In this document: positions 1-7,618 of the stretch, piece by piece
Layout: each line of letters opens with the position of its first letter
Position numbering within the stretch: the first letter of the stretch is position 1
Assembly (NCBI GenBank): GCA_001899005.1
Contig: MKUW01000001.1
Location: 82,922-146,921, forward strand
Reading direction: 5' to 3'
DNA: 64,000 nt
Source of the DNA: Chloroflexi bacterium 44-23
GTDB taxonomy: Bacteria > Chloroflexota > Anaerolineae > Anaerolineales > Anaerolineaceae
The notes under the pieces: model-generated
Databases searched by the model: none
What the model saw: the letters and a program-made list of their open reading frames with translations, nothing else
What the model was told of the DNA's origin: nothing
Program-made: the position numbers and the translations under genes

Positions 1-2
1 AC

Positions 3-347
3 CCGCAATTGTTGGATATTGCGCGTTCTTATTTACCGCACGCAGATTTTCAAGTTGCCTGTGCCGATGAATTACCATTTAAAGATAAAGAATTTGACCT
101 CGTTTTCCTGGGTCATGTCCTGCATGAGACCCCGGATCCACTCTCCGCATTAAAAGATGCCCGCCGTGTAGCCCGATTAAGGGTGGCAATTTTAGAATGG
201 CCATACTACAGCGAGGAGCAGGGGCCACCCCTGGCGCATCGTTTGTCACCATCAATCCTTTCTAAGCTAGCCCGTCAGGCCGGTTTTCCGGGAATTGAAC
301 ACATCAACCTCGAACACATGGATTTCTATCGTCTAGTCGCAGTATAA
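3..347 (+). CDS. Class I SAM-dependent methyltransferase, C-terminal part (5' end outside window)
   Basis: This reading frame is already open at the window edge, so only the last ~115 residues are seen. The segment D-E-L-P-F followed by FDLVFLGHVLHE matches the late half of a class I methyltransferase fold: the acidic loop after strand 3 and motif IV (strand 4), with the usual 'proline loop' after it (HETPDP). Such proteins move a methyl group from S-adenosylmethionine to a small molecule, RNA or lipid; the substrate cannot be told from this part. The N-terminal glycine-rich SAM motif is not in the window. A TTG at position 9 could pose as a start but would remove the SAM site, so truncation is the better reading. 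Confidence 0.7.
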   Translation, partial: PQLLDIARSYLPHADFQVACADELPFKDKEFDLVFLGHVLHETPDPLSALKDARRVARLRVAILEWPYYSEEQGPPLAHRLSPSILSKLARQAGFPGIEHINLEHMDFYRLVAV

Positions 348-388
348 ATATATTAAAGGGGTTATCCACTCCTCGTGAAAAATTAGGC

Positions 389-421
389 TATAATAACTGC
401 TACCTGATTTGAGGAGTGAGC
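389..421 (+). promoter_or_regulatory. -10 element and ribosome binding site before the membrane protein gene
   Basis: TATAAT lies at 389-394, and GAGGAG at 411-416 gives a 5-nt spacing to the GTG at 422. This supports GTG 422 over the GTG at 416, which overlaps the Shine-Dalgarno itself. No good -35 is visible. Confidence 0.5.
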
Positions 422-1051
422 GTGAATCCATCCATTTCGCAGCGAATACTACGCCAGCCACTGGCATTCTTGATCACCCTGGTCATCCTTATCCTGCTGA
501 CCATTTTCGGTCCTTCCGAAAAGACGCTAGGCGCTCATTTGAGTCTGGTCTTGTTGCATGGTGCCTGGGTTTGGAGCGGAAAGCTGGCCTTTGGATTAGC
601 AGCACTTTTCGGTGCAGCAGCACTGCTCTGGCATACACGGTCATATTTGTTGCAGCTCTCGCGAGCTCTGGCCTACACCGGTCTCTTTTTTTGGCTGACC
701 TATTTACCAATGTCATTATGGGTGATGCAGCTCAATTGGGGTGGCTTCTTTTTTGACGAGCCACGCTGGCGTATTCCTTTTCTTTTTGGAGTTATCGCCG
801 TTTTGCTGCAAATTGGTTTATGGTTGTTTAACAATCACTGGCTTACAGCAGCCAGTAACTTGCTATATGGCATTGGGCTGTGGTGGCAATTGGGTGGCAT
901 TCAGAATGTCCTGCATCCAGATGCGGCGGTAGCCCAATCCGATTCGCTCCTAATCCAAAATTATTTCCTGATCCTGCTTGTTTTTGCAGTTGTGTTTGGC
1001 GCGCAACTTACATTATGGCTTTTCGAGCGGCTCCGCCCAGCACAGACATAA
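422..1051 (+). CDS. Polytopic membrane protein of unknown function
   Basis: About 209 residues with roughly six hydrophobic segments (near residues 12-32, 45-70, 80-105, 120-140, 145-165 and 180-200) and few charged residues. No family motif is recognised. Start GTG 422 is chosen because GAGGAG sits 5 nt upstream; GTG 416 would add two residues but lacks spacing. Its 3' end overlaps the start of the MFS gene by 37 nt, so the two are probably co-transcribed, and the protein might act with that transporter, but this is inference from position only. Confidence 0.55.
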   Translation: MNPSISQRILRQPLAFLITLVILILLTIFGPSEKTLGAHLSLVLLHGAWVWSGKLAFGLAALFGAAALLWHTRSYLLQLSRALAYTGLFFWLTYLPMSLWVMQLNWGGFFFDEPRWRIPFLFGVIAVLLQIGLWLFNNHWLTAASNLLYGIGLWWQLGGIQNVLHPDAAVAQSDSLLIQNYFLILLVFAVVFGAQLTLWLFERLRPAQT

Positions 1052-2250
1052 GAGCCGCCAGCGAGCAGGGTATCGGCGGGCAGGTTGTCTTATTTACAGC
1101 CGCACGTACGCTGATCAATACTGCCTACCGGATGGTCTATCCATTTCTGAGTGTCTTCGCCCGCGGCCTGGGGGTTGACCTGCTGACCATCTCGCTGGTA
1201 ATGACAGCCCGCTCCGCAATGGGGTTTCTAGGACCATTCCTGGCTCCGATAGCTGATCTGCGCGGACGCAAGATCAGTATGCTGTTAGGTCTCAGCATGG
1301 TGGTGGTCAGCTCGATTCTCATCACTCTTTTTCCCATTTATCCTGTTTTTTTCGCAGGGTTGCTGGGTATTGCACTTGGCAATCTGGTTTTTATCCCAGC
1401 CATGCAAGCCTATGTCAGTGACCTGGTGCCGTATGAGCGTCGTGGTCGCGTGATCGGCGTGACTGAGCTGAACTGGTCCCTGGCTTTTATCATCGGTGTG
1501 CCATTGGTGGGGTGGTTAATCAATGCGCTCACTCAAAATGCGGCAACCAGTGAATTTGCCTGGCGCGCTCCTTTTCCATTTATTGCCGCTTTTGGGTTGT
1601 TTTTTATGATTTTGATCGCAATTCGGATTCCAAACAATCGCTCGCAAAGTGCCGCTTTAGGCAGCGGTATTCAAACCATTCAGTTGATTTTGCGTAATCC
1701 TGTCGTGCTGGCCGGTCTTGGTTTTGCCCTGGCAACCAGTGCCGCCAACGAGACGGTTAACCTCATTTTTGGTGTTTGGCTGGAAGATCAATACGGGTTG
1801 AAACTGGCAGCATTGGGGGCCGCTTCGGCCGTCATTGGCATTTCTGAATTAAGCGGTGAGGGACTCTCCGCGTATCTTACCGATCGCTGGGGCAAAGAGA
1901 ACTCAATTAAAGCCGGTTTGTTCATCAGTATTACTGCGACTGTGCTTTTGTACTTTGTTAGTTCCAGTGGCGTGCCGGCTGCATTGGTGGGCTTGTTTTT
2001 GTTTTACCTGGGTTTCGAGTTCACCATTGTCTCCAGTCTGCCCTTAATGAGTGAGGTTTTTCCGCCGGCACGCGCAACCGTGATGGCCAGTGTGGTGGCC
2101 TGCTTCTCCATTGGCCGGGCTGTGGGAGCATTGCTGGCACCTCGTTTATACCGTCACGATTTTCTTTGGAACCTTGGATTTGCGCTGCTTTTCAATGCAA
2201 TTGCTTTTATTTTGCTGCGCAGGTTGGAGCGCCGGAAAGACGCAGGCTGA
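1015..2250 (+). CDS. Major facilitator superfamily transporter
   Basis: About 411 residues with 12 predicted membrane segments. The sequence has the MFS signature after TM2 (ADLRGRKISMLLG, the G/D-x-x-x-D-R-x-G-R-R/K type loop A) and a second copy of the type TDRWGKE in the C-terminal half, as expected for the two-fold repeat. It exports or imports a small solute; the substrate is unknown. The ATG at 1015 is preferred because it places MAFRAA shortly before TM1; an open frame further upstream is a shadow of the preceding gene. The gene overlaps the preceding membrane protein by 37 nt. No regulator is adjacent. Confidence 0.8.
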   Translation: MAFRAAPPSTDIRAASEQGIGGQVVLFTAARTLINTAYRMVYPFLSVFARGLGVDLLTISLVMTARSAMGFLGPFLAPIADLRGRKISMLLGLSMVVVSSILITLFPIYPVFFAGLLGIALGNLVFIPAMQAYVSDLVPYERRGRVIGVTELNWSLAFIIGVPLVGWLINALTQNAATSEFAWRAPFPFIAAFGLFFMILIAIRIPNNRSQSAALGSGIQTIQLILRNPVVLAGLGFALATSAANETVNLIFGVWLEDQYGLKLAALGAASAVIGISELSGEGLSAYLTDRWGKENSIKAGLFISITATVLLYFVSSSGVPAALVGLFLFYLGFEFTIVSSLPLMSEVFPPARATVMASVVACFSIGRAVGALLAPRLYRHDFLWNLGFALLFNAIAFILLRRLERRKDAG

Positions 2251-2475
2251 TTCGCCCACCAGCCACTTGCCCGCCATGCGTGCCTTCGGCAGCACTCACC
2301 GCGTGCTTGCTGATATTGGCTCGTCCTGAAAAGTGTTCGCAAAAACAAATAGCATTCGGTGGCGGAGAAATCCTGAAAGCCGAATTTCCTAATTACAAAT
2401 CAACTAATCAACCAGTCACCTAATCAACGCACCAACCCCCTCTTCACTCCTTTCTCCCAACTCATTACTCCCAGG

Positions 2476-2502
2476 TATAATCAACTTACACATAGCAAAG
2501 GA
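2476..2502 (+). promoter_or_regulatory. -10 element and strong RBS of hutI
   Basis: TATAAT at 2476-2481 is followed by AAAGGAGGAAC just before the ATG at 2509. The Shine-Dalgarno is a near-perfect match to the anti-SD and fixes the start. A -35 is not clear. Confidence 0.5.
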
Positions 2503-2508
2503 GGAACA

Positions 2509-3783
2509 ATGCTCATTCATTCCGCCAGTCAATTATTGACCCTGCAAGGAGGCGTGCAGCGTGGTCACCAGCTCGGGCAGCTCGGGATTATTGAGGATGG
2601 CGCGGTATTCATCGAGAATGGCCTGATTGCCGCCTCCGGAACGAGCGTGGACCTCCTGAGCAAGTATCCACAGGCTGAGCGCTTTGATGCCCGTGGCCGT
2701 GTGGTCATGCCCGGCTTCGTCGACCCGCATACCCATCTAATCTTCAGTGGCAATCGCGCTTTGGAATTCGAAATGCGGCTGGAAGGCAAAAGTTACATGG
2801 AAATCATGGCTGCCGGGGGCGGGATCCTTAATACGGTTAAAGCCACCCGTCTGGCAGACGTATCTGAATTAAAAACCAGCGCGCGCGCCAGGATGACCGG
2901 AATGCTGGCTCACGGCACCACCACGGCCGAAGCCAAAAGTGGCTATGGTCTTGAGATCAACAGTGAACTGGCACAACTTGAGGTTATCCTTGAGCTGGAT
3001 GCCGAAGGCTTGCTGGAGCTGGTACCAACCTTTTTGGGAGCGCATGCCATTGCTCCCGAATATGATGGCAATCCGGTTGGCTTTACCCTGGCACTCAGTA
3101 ACCGCATGCTGCCGGAGTTGCTAGAATGGTGGCGATCCAACGCCTCCGGCCGGCCGCTGCCTTTTGTGGATGTTTTTTGTGAGCAAGGCGCTTTTTCGTT
3201 GCCACAGTCACGCATCATTCTGCAGGCTGCCAAAGAAATGGGCTTTCCGCTCAAAATGCACGTTGATGAATTTAAAAATCTAGGCGGCGCCTCATTGGCA
3301 GTCGAACTGGGAGCCACTTCAGCCGACCACCTGGTCAAGACATCTCCAGCCGATATAAAAGCACTGGGCGACTCTGATACGGTCGCAGTCAGCTTGCCTG
3401 CTACACCCTTTGGGCTTGGGCAGCACGAATTCACCCCCGCCAAAGCGATTATCGCTGCCAATGGTATTCTGGCGATTGCGTCTGATCTTAACCCCGGGAC
3501 AGCCTGGTGCGAAAGTATGCAATTCATCATCGCACTGGCCTGCCGCTATTTACATCTGACCGTCGCACAGGCTATAGCCGCAGCCACTATTAATGCCGCT
3601 GCAGCAGTTGGCCGAACCGATCGGGTTGGGTCACTTGAACCCGGCAAACAAGCTGATCTGCTGGTATTGGACAGTAACGATTACCGCAATCTTGGTTATA
3701 AATTCGGCAGCAACCAGGTCGCACGCGTGATGAAGCGTGGAAAATGGGTGGCCATCAACAAAAACGAAACACCTTATTTATGA
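2509..3783 (+). CDS. hutI: Imidazolonepropionase (HutI)
   Basis: Cytosolic metal-dependent amidohydrolase of histidine degradation that opens the ring of 4-imidazolone-5-propionate to N-formimino-L-glutamate. The 424-residue length fits the family (about 400-420). Seen: GFVDPHTHLIF (metal-binding HxH), the glycine-rich AAGGGI loop with the following T-x-x-AR type region, HGTTTAEAKSGYG, LGAHAIAPEY (third metal His), MHVDEF (His) and the ASDLNPGTAW segment with the catalytic/metal Asp. All expected motifs are intact. The other hut genes (hutH, hutU, hutG) are not beside it, so in this genome the pathway is scattered or incomplete. The downstream HD hydrolase starts 16 nt after its stop and is likely co-transcribed. 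Confidence 0.95.
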   Translation: MLIHSASQLLTLQGGVQRGHQLGQLGIIEDGAVFIENGLIAASGTSVDLLSKYPQAERFDARGRVVMPGFVDPHTHLIFSGNRALEFEMRLEGKSYMEIMAAGGGILNTVKATRLADVSELKTSARARMTGMLAHGTTTAEAKSGYGLEINSELAQLEVILELDAEGLLELVPTFLGAHAIAPEYDGNPVGFTLALSNRMLPELLEWWRSNASGRPLPFVDVFCEQGAFSLPQSRIILQAAKEMGFPLKMHVDEFKNLGGASLAVELGATSADHLVKTSPADIKALGDSDTVAVSLPATPFGLGQHEFTPAKAIIAANGILAIASDLNPGTAWCESMQFIIALACRYLHLTVAQAIAAATINAAAAVGRTDRVGSLEPGKQADLLVLDSNDYRNLGYKFGSNQVARVMKRGKWVAINKNETPYL

Positions 3784-3799
3784 AATTGAGGAGCTTATA

Positions 3800-4438
3800 A
3801 TGCCTAGCCTGCAACAAGCACAGCAATGGTACCCGCAGCAAGATCCTGTGCATGGGTTTGATCATATCCAGCGCGTTTACCAAATGGCTGAACGACTGGC
3901 TCGGGCTGAAGGCGCAGACCTGGAAATTGTGCGGGCAGCTGCACTCCTGCACGATTCACAGGGAAGCGACCCAAACAGCGGTGAACGCCTCAGTCACCAT
4001 GAAGCCTCGGCACGCTTCGCAAAAATCGTGTTGTCGGCAGAGGGCTGGCCGGAGGATCGCATTCAAGCGGTCCAGCATTGTATCCGCGGGCACCGTTATC
4101 GTGGCGGCGTGGAAGACCTTCCGCAGACAATTGAAGCAAAAGTGATCTTTGATGCCGACAAATTGGATGTATTAGGTGCAATCGGAGTTGCCCGAACGAT
4201 CGGATATGCCGTCCAAGCCGGGCAGCCAATCTACGCGCAACCTTCTGATCAGTTTCTGAAAAGTGGTCAGAAAATAGAGGGTGAGCCTCACAGTTCCTAT
4301 CATGAGTACCTTTTCAAGCTGCGTAATGTTAAAGAGCGTTTGTTCACTGATACCGCCCTGGCAATTGCTCAAGAGCGCGATCGCTTTCTAACCGCTTTTT
4401 ATGAACAGCTTCAGGCGGAAATTCGAGCCGAGAGGTAA
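3800..4438 (+). CDS. HD-domain metal-dependent phosphohydrolase
   Basis: About 212 residues. The HD signature is complete: H in HGFDHIQRV near the N-terminus, HD in AALLHDSQGS near residue 53, and the distal D in IFDADKLDVLGAIG near residue 120. These coordinate the metal that hydrolyses phosphoester bonds, often in nucleotides, but the substrate is unknown. It resembles the YedJ/YpgQ group of small HD hydrolases. ATG 3800 is chosen over an upstream in-frame ATG because GAGGAG at 3788-3793 is 6 nt before it. It follows hutI closely. A distantly similar HD protein is encoded at 26159-26686. Confidence 0.85.
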   Translation: MPSLQQAQQWYPQQDPVHGFDHIQRVYQMAERLARAEGADLEIVRAAALLHDSQGSDPNSGERLSHHEASARFAKIVLSAEGWPEDRIQAVQHCIRGHRYRGGVEDLPQTIEAKVIFDADKLDVLGAIGVARTIGYAVQAGQPIYAQPSDQFLKSGQKIEGEPHSSYHEYLFKLRNVKERLFTDTALAIAQERDRFLTAFYEQLQAEIRAER

Positions 4439-4952
4439 TAAGTAACACCGATGCTCAACTTGGAAGCATCAAGAATGAGTGCTTATTCTCTTCTGAGGTT
4501 CATAGCACACGTTCGAGTACTTAGCCGGAGAATGAAATGAGCGTCTTTTTTATTCTAATTATTCTGATGATATCCTGATGATTAGAATGATTAGAATGAT
4601 TAGAATGATTAGAATGATTAGAATGATCATCATTAATCAGATGGGGAGAAACAAAGCTCTCAAATAGGAATAGTAATCCCCTCAATGAAAATCCAAAATC
4701 GTTAAATGCGATAAAGGAATGAGAAAAATAGTTAAGTCTGCTTCTTCAGCAAGCTTCAATTGTGGGCCAGGCTGTTGAATCGGTATCACCCGATCCTTCC
4801 CTTCATTCCTCATTACACATTACCCATCGTTCTTTACTCTGCCCTACAATAACAACCAATAGACATCTTCCCAACTCAAAGCAGGGTTTTTCCCCATTTT
4901 ATTCTGTCAGAATATATTTACAATGGACATATCGTTATTAATGGAGGTCAGT
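4439..4952. other. Intergenic region with a short tandem repeat, otherwise no gene seen
   Basis: About 510 nt without a convincing reading frame. It holds the 9-bp tandem repeat at 4580-4624 and AT-rich sequence. No terminator with a clear T-tract is evident after the HD gene. Confidence 0.6.
4580..4624. repeat. Tandem repeat, five copies of the 9-mer GATTAGAAT
   Basis: Five perfect head-to-tail copies of GATTAGAAT, preceded by degenerate TATTCTGATGATATCCT and ended by GATCATCATT. Nine bases keep a reading frame, but stops around it argue against coding. It is a microsatellite prone to copy-number change. Confidence 0.9.
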
Positions 4953-5186
4953 ATGCCATATAAATCCATTTCACAATTACCTGAGAGCGTGAAGAATGTG
5001 CTCCCAAAGCACGCACAGGAGATTTACAAAGAAGCTTATAATAGTGCCTGGGAAGAATATGATCTGCCGGAAGAGCGACGCGATAACAATTCCAGAGAAG
5101 AAACGGCTCATCGCGTGGCCTGGGGGGCGGTCAAAAAAAGCTATCAAAAGGATGAAGCCAGCGGTAAGTGGCACAAAAAGGATTAA
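4953..5186 (+). CDS. ChaB family protein
   Basis: A 77-residue soluble protein with the ChaB pattern: LPESVKNVLPKHAQEIYKEAYNSAW near the N-terminus and ETAHRVAWGAVKKSY in the C-terminal half. ChaB was named from the E. coli cation-transport region, but its biochemical role is not settled. The ATG at 4953 is preferred because GGAGG lies just upstream; an in-frame ATG at 4923 would put that RBS inside the gene. It stands alone between an intergenic stretch and the PAP2 gene. Confidence 0.88.
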   Translation: MPYKSISQLPESVKNVLPKHAQEIYKEAYNSAWEEYDLPEERRDNNSREETAHRVAWGAVKKSYQKDEASGKWHKKD

Positions 5187-5309
5187 CCTTTGGCTCTTCA
5201 CGTTTAAACCTGTCTGACTATTGTTGTCTGCAAGCAACATTGTCTGATTTGCTTTTCTTTCTAGCCGTGGAAAACTATACTTTAGTCAAGCGAAGAAGGA
5301 AAAGAAAAT

Positions 5310-6074
5310 TTGACACAAACGAAAAAGGGAGTGGATCCAAAAGAGACTCTTGAAAGCGCTGCGCGCCAGGTAATTGCCCCTAAACCGGTACGGCGTAAAC
5401 GTGAAACTATCTTCCGCATTTTCTTGTTATCGGAAGTAATCGCATTTTCCATTCTGGCTGCCTGGGTCAGCTTGCGCGGCAATTTTGCATTCGATTTGCA
5501 GTTCACCCTAGCCCTTCAAAATATCCATAACCCTATTTTTGCAGCATTAATGACTGGCATTAGCTGGATCGGTTTCTTTCCGCAGGTAATCATTCTCTCA
5601 ACCCTGGCCATTTTAATTATTTTTCTGCTGGGTTTGAAGTGGGAAGGCACAATGGCTTTGATTTCTGTAGTCTTTGTAGAATTACTGAATGGATTCGTAA
5701 AAGCAGCTATTCATCGCCCGCGCCCAAGTGCTGATTTGGTACATGTCCTTACCAGATTAAACAGTTATAGTTTCCCGAGCGGACATGTTATGTATTATCT
5801 TGGTTTTTTCGGCTTTTTGTGGTTTCTCATTTTTATACTCTTGAAGAAATCCTGGCTGCGCTATGTCTTGTTAACCTTGCTAGGTGTCCCCATCCTTCTG
5901 GTCGGGGTTTCACGCGTCTACCTTGGTCAGCATTGGAGCAGCGATGTAATTGCAGCCTATTTGCTGGGCTCACTGGCACTACTGCTTTTAATACAGGTTT
6001 ATTTTTGGGGGAAGCCGCGCTTTTTTAAGCATCAAGATATTGCAACAGGGCCAAAAGAATCACACGTCGATTAA
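5310..6074 (+). CDS. PAP2-type membrane phosphatase
   Basis: A 254-residue integral membrane lipid phosphatase of the type-2 phosphatidic acid phosphatase family, with about six membrane segments. All three catalytic motifs are visible: KAAIHRPRP (K-x6-RP), SFPSGH (PSGH with the catalytic His) and SRVYLGQHWSSDV (SR-x5-H-x3-D). The active site should face the outer side of the membrane, dephosphorylating a lipid phosphate such as undecaprenyl pyrophosphate or phosphatidic acid; which one is not decided by sequence. The start is a TTG at 5310 after a purine-rich stretch. The next gene starts 43 nt downstream. Confidence 0.9.
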   Translation: MTQTKKGVDPKETLESAARQVIAPKPVRRKRETIFRIFLLSEVIAFSILAAWVSLRGNFAFDLQFTLALQNIHNPIFAALMTGISWIGFFPQVIILSTLAILIIFLLGLKWEGTMALISVVFVELLNGFVKAAIHRPRPSADLVHVLTRLNSYSFPSGHVMYYLGFFGFLWFLIFILLKKSWLRYVLLTLLGVPILLVGVSRVYLGQHWSSDVIAAYLLGSLALLLLIQVYFWGKPRFFKHQDIATGPKESHVD

Positions 6075-6117
6075 TTTGGCCATCATTGCATACGGGTTAA
6101 TGGAGGAAATTGTTAAC

Positions 6118-6570
6118 ATGAAAGATTTATTTCGCAAATTTTCGCACAAGACTTCTGAGATAGTTGGCTCTCCGATTGCCTTCATTCTGGCATTATTTAT
6201 TTTGTTGGTTTGGGGCTTATCCGGTCCGTTTTTCAATTACTCAGATACCTGGCAATTGGTCGTCAACACCGCCACGACCATAATCACCTTTCTGATGGTC
6301 TTTTTAATTCAGAATACCCAAAACCGGGATGCAAAAGCATTGCATTTGAAACTGGATGAGTTAATTCGCTCCAGCAAAGGCGCACGCAATACGATGGTTG
6401 ACCTGGAAGAGCTTTCAGATGAAGACCTTGAGCGCTTACAAGTTCAATTCCGGCGCATCAGTGAGCACTATGCCCATATTTCCAATCAGGCGGAAGAAGT
6501 CGCCCAGGTCATTGAAGAAGTCGAAAATCAGGAATCGAAAGAGTACGATCAGACTGATCTCGATTCTTGA
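6118..6570 (+). CDS. Low-affinity iron permease family membrane protein
   Basis: About 150 residues. Two membrane segments (near residues 18-38 and 50-70) frame the family pattern SPIAFILALFILLVWGLSGP and NTATTIITFLMVFLIQNTQNRD, followed by A-x-HLKLDELI. This matches the low-affinity iron permease family (Fet4-like fragment widespread in bacteria); iron transport by the short bacterial members is not proven. The C-terminal ~70 residues are acidic and helical (ELSDEDLERLQ). ATG 6118 is chosen for the GGAGG about 10 nt upstream. Probably co-transcribed with the PAP2 gene. Confidence 0.85.
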   Translation: MKDLFRKFSHKTSEIVGSPIAFILALFILLVWGLSGPFFNYSDTWQLVVNTATTIITFLMVFLIQNTQNRDAKALHLKLDELIRSSKGARNTMVDLEELSDEDLERLQVQFRRISEHYAHISNQAEEVAQVIEEVENQESKEYDQTDLDS

Positions 6571-6756
6571 ATGTGAGTATAAATAGAGAAAAAAGTATAT
6601 CTCAACCATAATTGAATGCACTCTCTATTAACTTCCCTCATTCACTCTTTAGGATCGATAGGTAGCTTGCCTGTCATTAAGGAACAACTTCTTGCAAACA
6701 CCCTCAGCCTTACGCAAGGCTGTAAAGCCTACCAAGACAACCGGTATAATATAAAT

Positions 6757-7551
6757 ATGAAAGAACTGGTCACCATTGGTAAACTTGCGCGGAGGGTCGG
6801 TCTTCGTCCCTCGGCATTACGCTACTATGAATCAGAAGGCTTGTTAGAACCGGCTCAACGCTCACCGGCCGGCTATCGGCTCTACGCTCCACAGGCAGAG
6901 CAGACCCTGCGCTTCATTCAGCGCGCACAACGACTGGGATTTTCTCTGGCGGATATCCATGTGCTGCTGCATGAATGGCAAACCGGCAAACTCAAATCCG
7001 AAACCCTACAACAGATGGCACAGGAGCGCTACTTCGATCTGGAACGCCAGATGACCCAAAACCTGGTACTGCAGCATGAACTGGGTTTATTCCTGCAAGA
7101 TTTACGTGACAACCAACAAAAAATGATTGATTGGGATGAATCATTTGATCAATTTCTGGAGAAGGTATGCGCCAACCCGCTCAATCAGCCCGATGATGAT
7201 ACTTTTGAATGGCTTTTACAGCAGACCGGTTGTGAATTAACCACGCCGCAAGGCCGCGAAATATTGCAAGCGTTAGCAGGACTGCATACCCACATCTGGC
7301 AACAGGATGATAGTTACCATATCCTGCTCATCAGCCAGGATGAGGCTGTCGGTAAAGCCTTGCAAATGCTGGCCGCCCTGGAAGCCCATTGCAGCCTGCA
7401 TACCGGGCGTCAAAATGTTCCGCTCTTCTTAAATAATGATGAAGGATTTCTATTGAAGGTTACCGGCGAAAACGCTTTCGTCTTTGTGCGCTTGTTTCTG
7501 ATGCTCGAAAAAATGGGCACAAATAACGGTGCAAATAAGCAAAAAGCTTAG
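6757..7551 (+). CDS. MerR-family transcriptional regulator, probable heavy-metal sensor
   Basis: About 264 residues. The N-terminal winged-helix is typical MerR: TIGKLARRVGLRPSALRYYESEGLLEPAQRSPAGYRLY, then a long dimerisation helix (about residues 75-125). The C-terminal part is longer than in ZntR/CadR and contains scattered Cys and His (near residues 140, 158 and 215) that could bind metal, but no canonical metal loop is recognised. It sits directly upstream of a Zn/Cd/Pb-type ATPase with a MerR-style promoter between them, so control of that pump is the simplest reading. Start ATG 6757 fits the HTH and is 6 nt after a TATAAT at 6745-6750, so the transcript may be leaderless; the in-frame upstream extension carries no conserved residues. 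Confidence 0.88.
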   Translation: MKELVTIGKLARRVGLRPSALRYYESEGLLEPAQRSPAGYRLYAPQAEQTLRFIQRAQRLGFSLADIHVLLHEWQTGKLKSETLQQMAQERYFDLERQMTQNLVLQHELGLFLQDLRDNQQKMIDWDESFDQFLEKVCANPLNQPDDDTFEWLLQQTGCELTTPQGREILQALAGLHTHIWQQDDSYHILLISQDEAVGKALQMLAALEAHCSLHTGRQNVPLFLNNDEGFLLKVTGENAFVFVRLFLMLEKMGTNNGANKQKA

Positions 7552-7558
7552 AAACCTC

Positions 7559-7590
7559 TTGACTTTCAACCAGGGTTGAAGGTGTATACT
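7559..7590 (+). promoter_or_regulatory. MerR-type promoter/operator of the metal ATPase
   Basis: TTGACT (-35) at 7559-7564 and TATACT (-10) at 7585-7590 are separated by 20 bp instead of the usual 17. Inside the spacer lies a perfect 7-bp inverted repeat, TTCAACC at 7565-7571 and GGTTGAA at 7574-7580. A stretched spacer with a centred dyad is the known signature of promoters that MerR-family activators untwist when metal is bound. Confidence 0.85.
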
Positions 7591-7618
7591 GCCATTATAA
7601 AAATGTATAAGGATTTAT

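Noticed and set aside
362..370. Single DnaA-box-like TTATCCACT
   Set aside because: One mismatch and isolated; single occurrences are expected by chance in 64 kb.
2943..3530. Long antisense frame (195 residues) across hutI
   Set aside because: Shadow of the hutI codon pattern; hutI has complete active-site motifs on the + strand.
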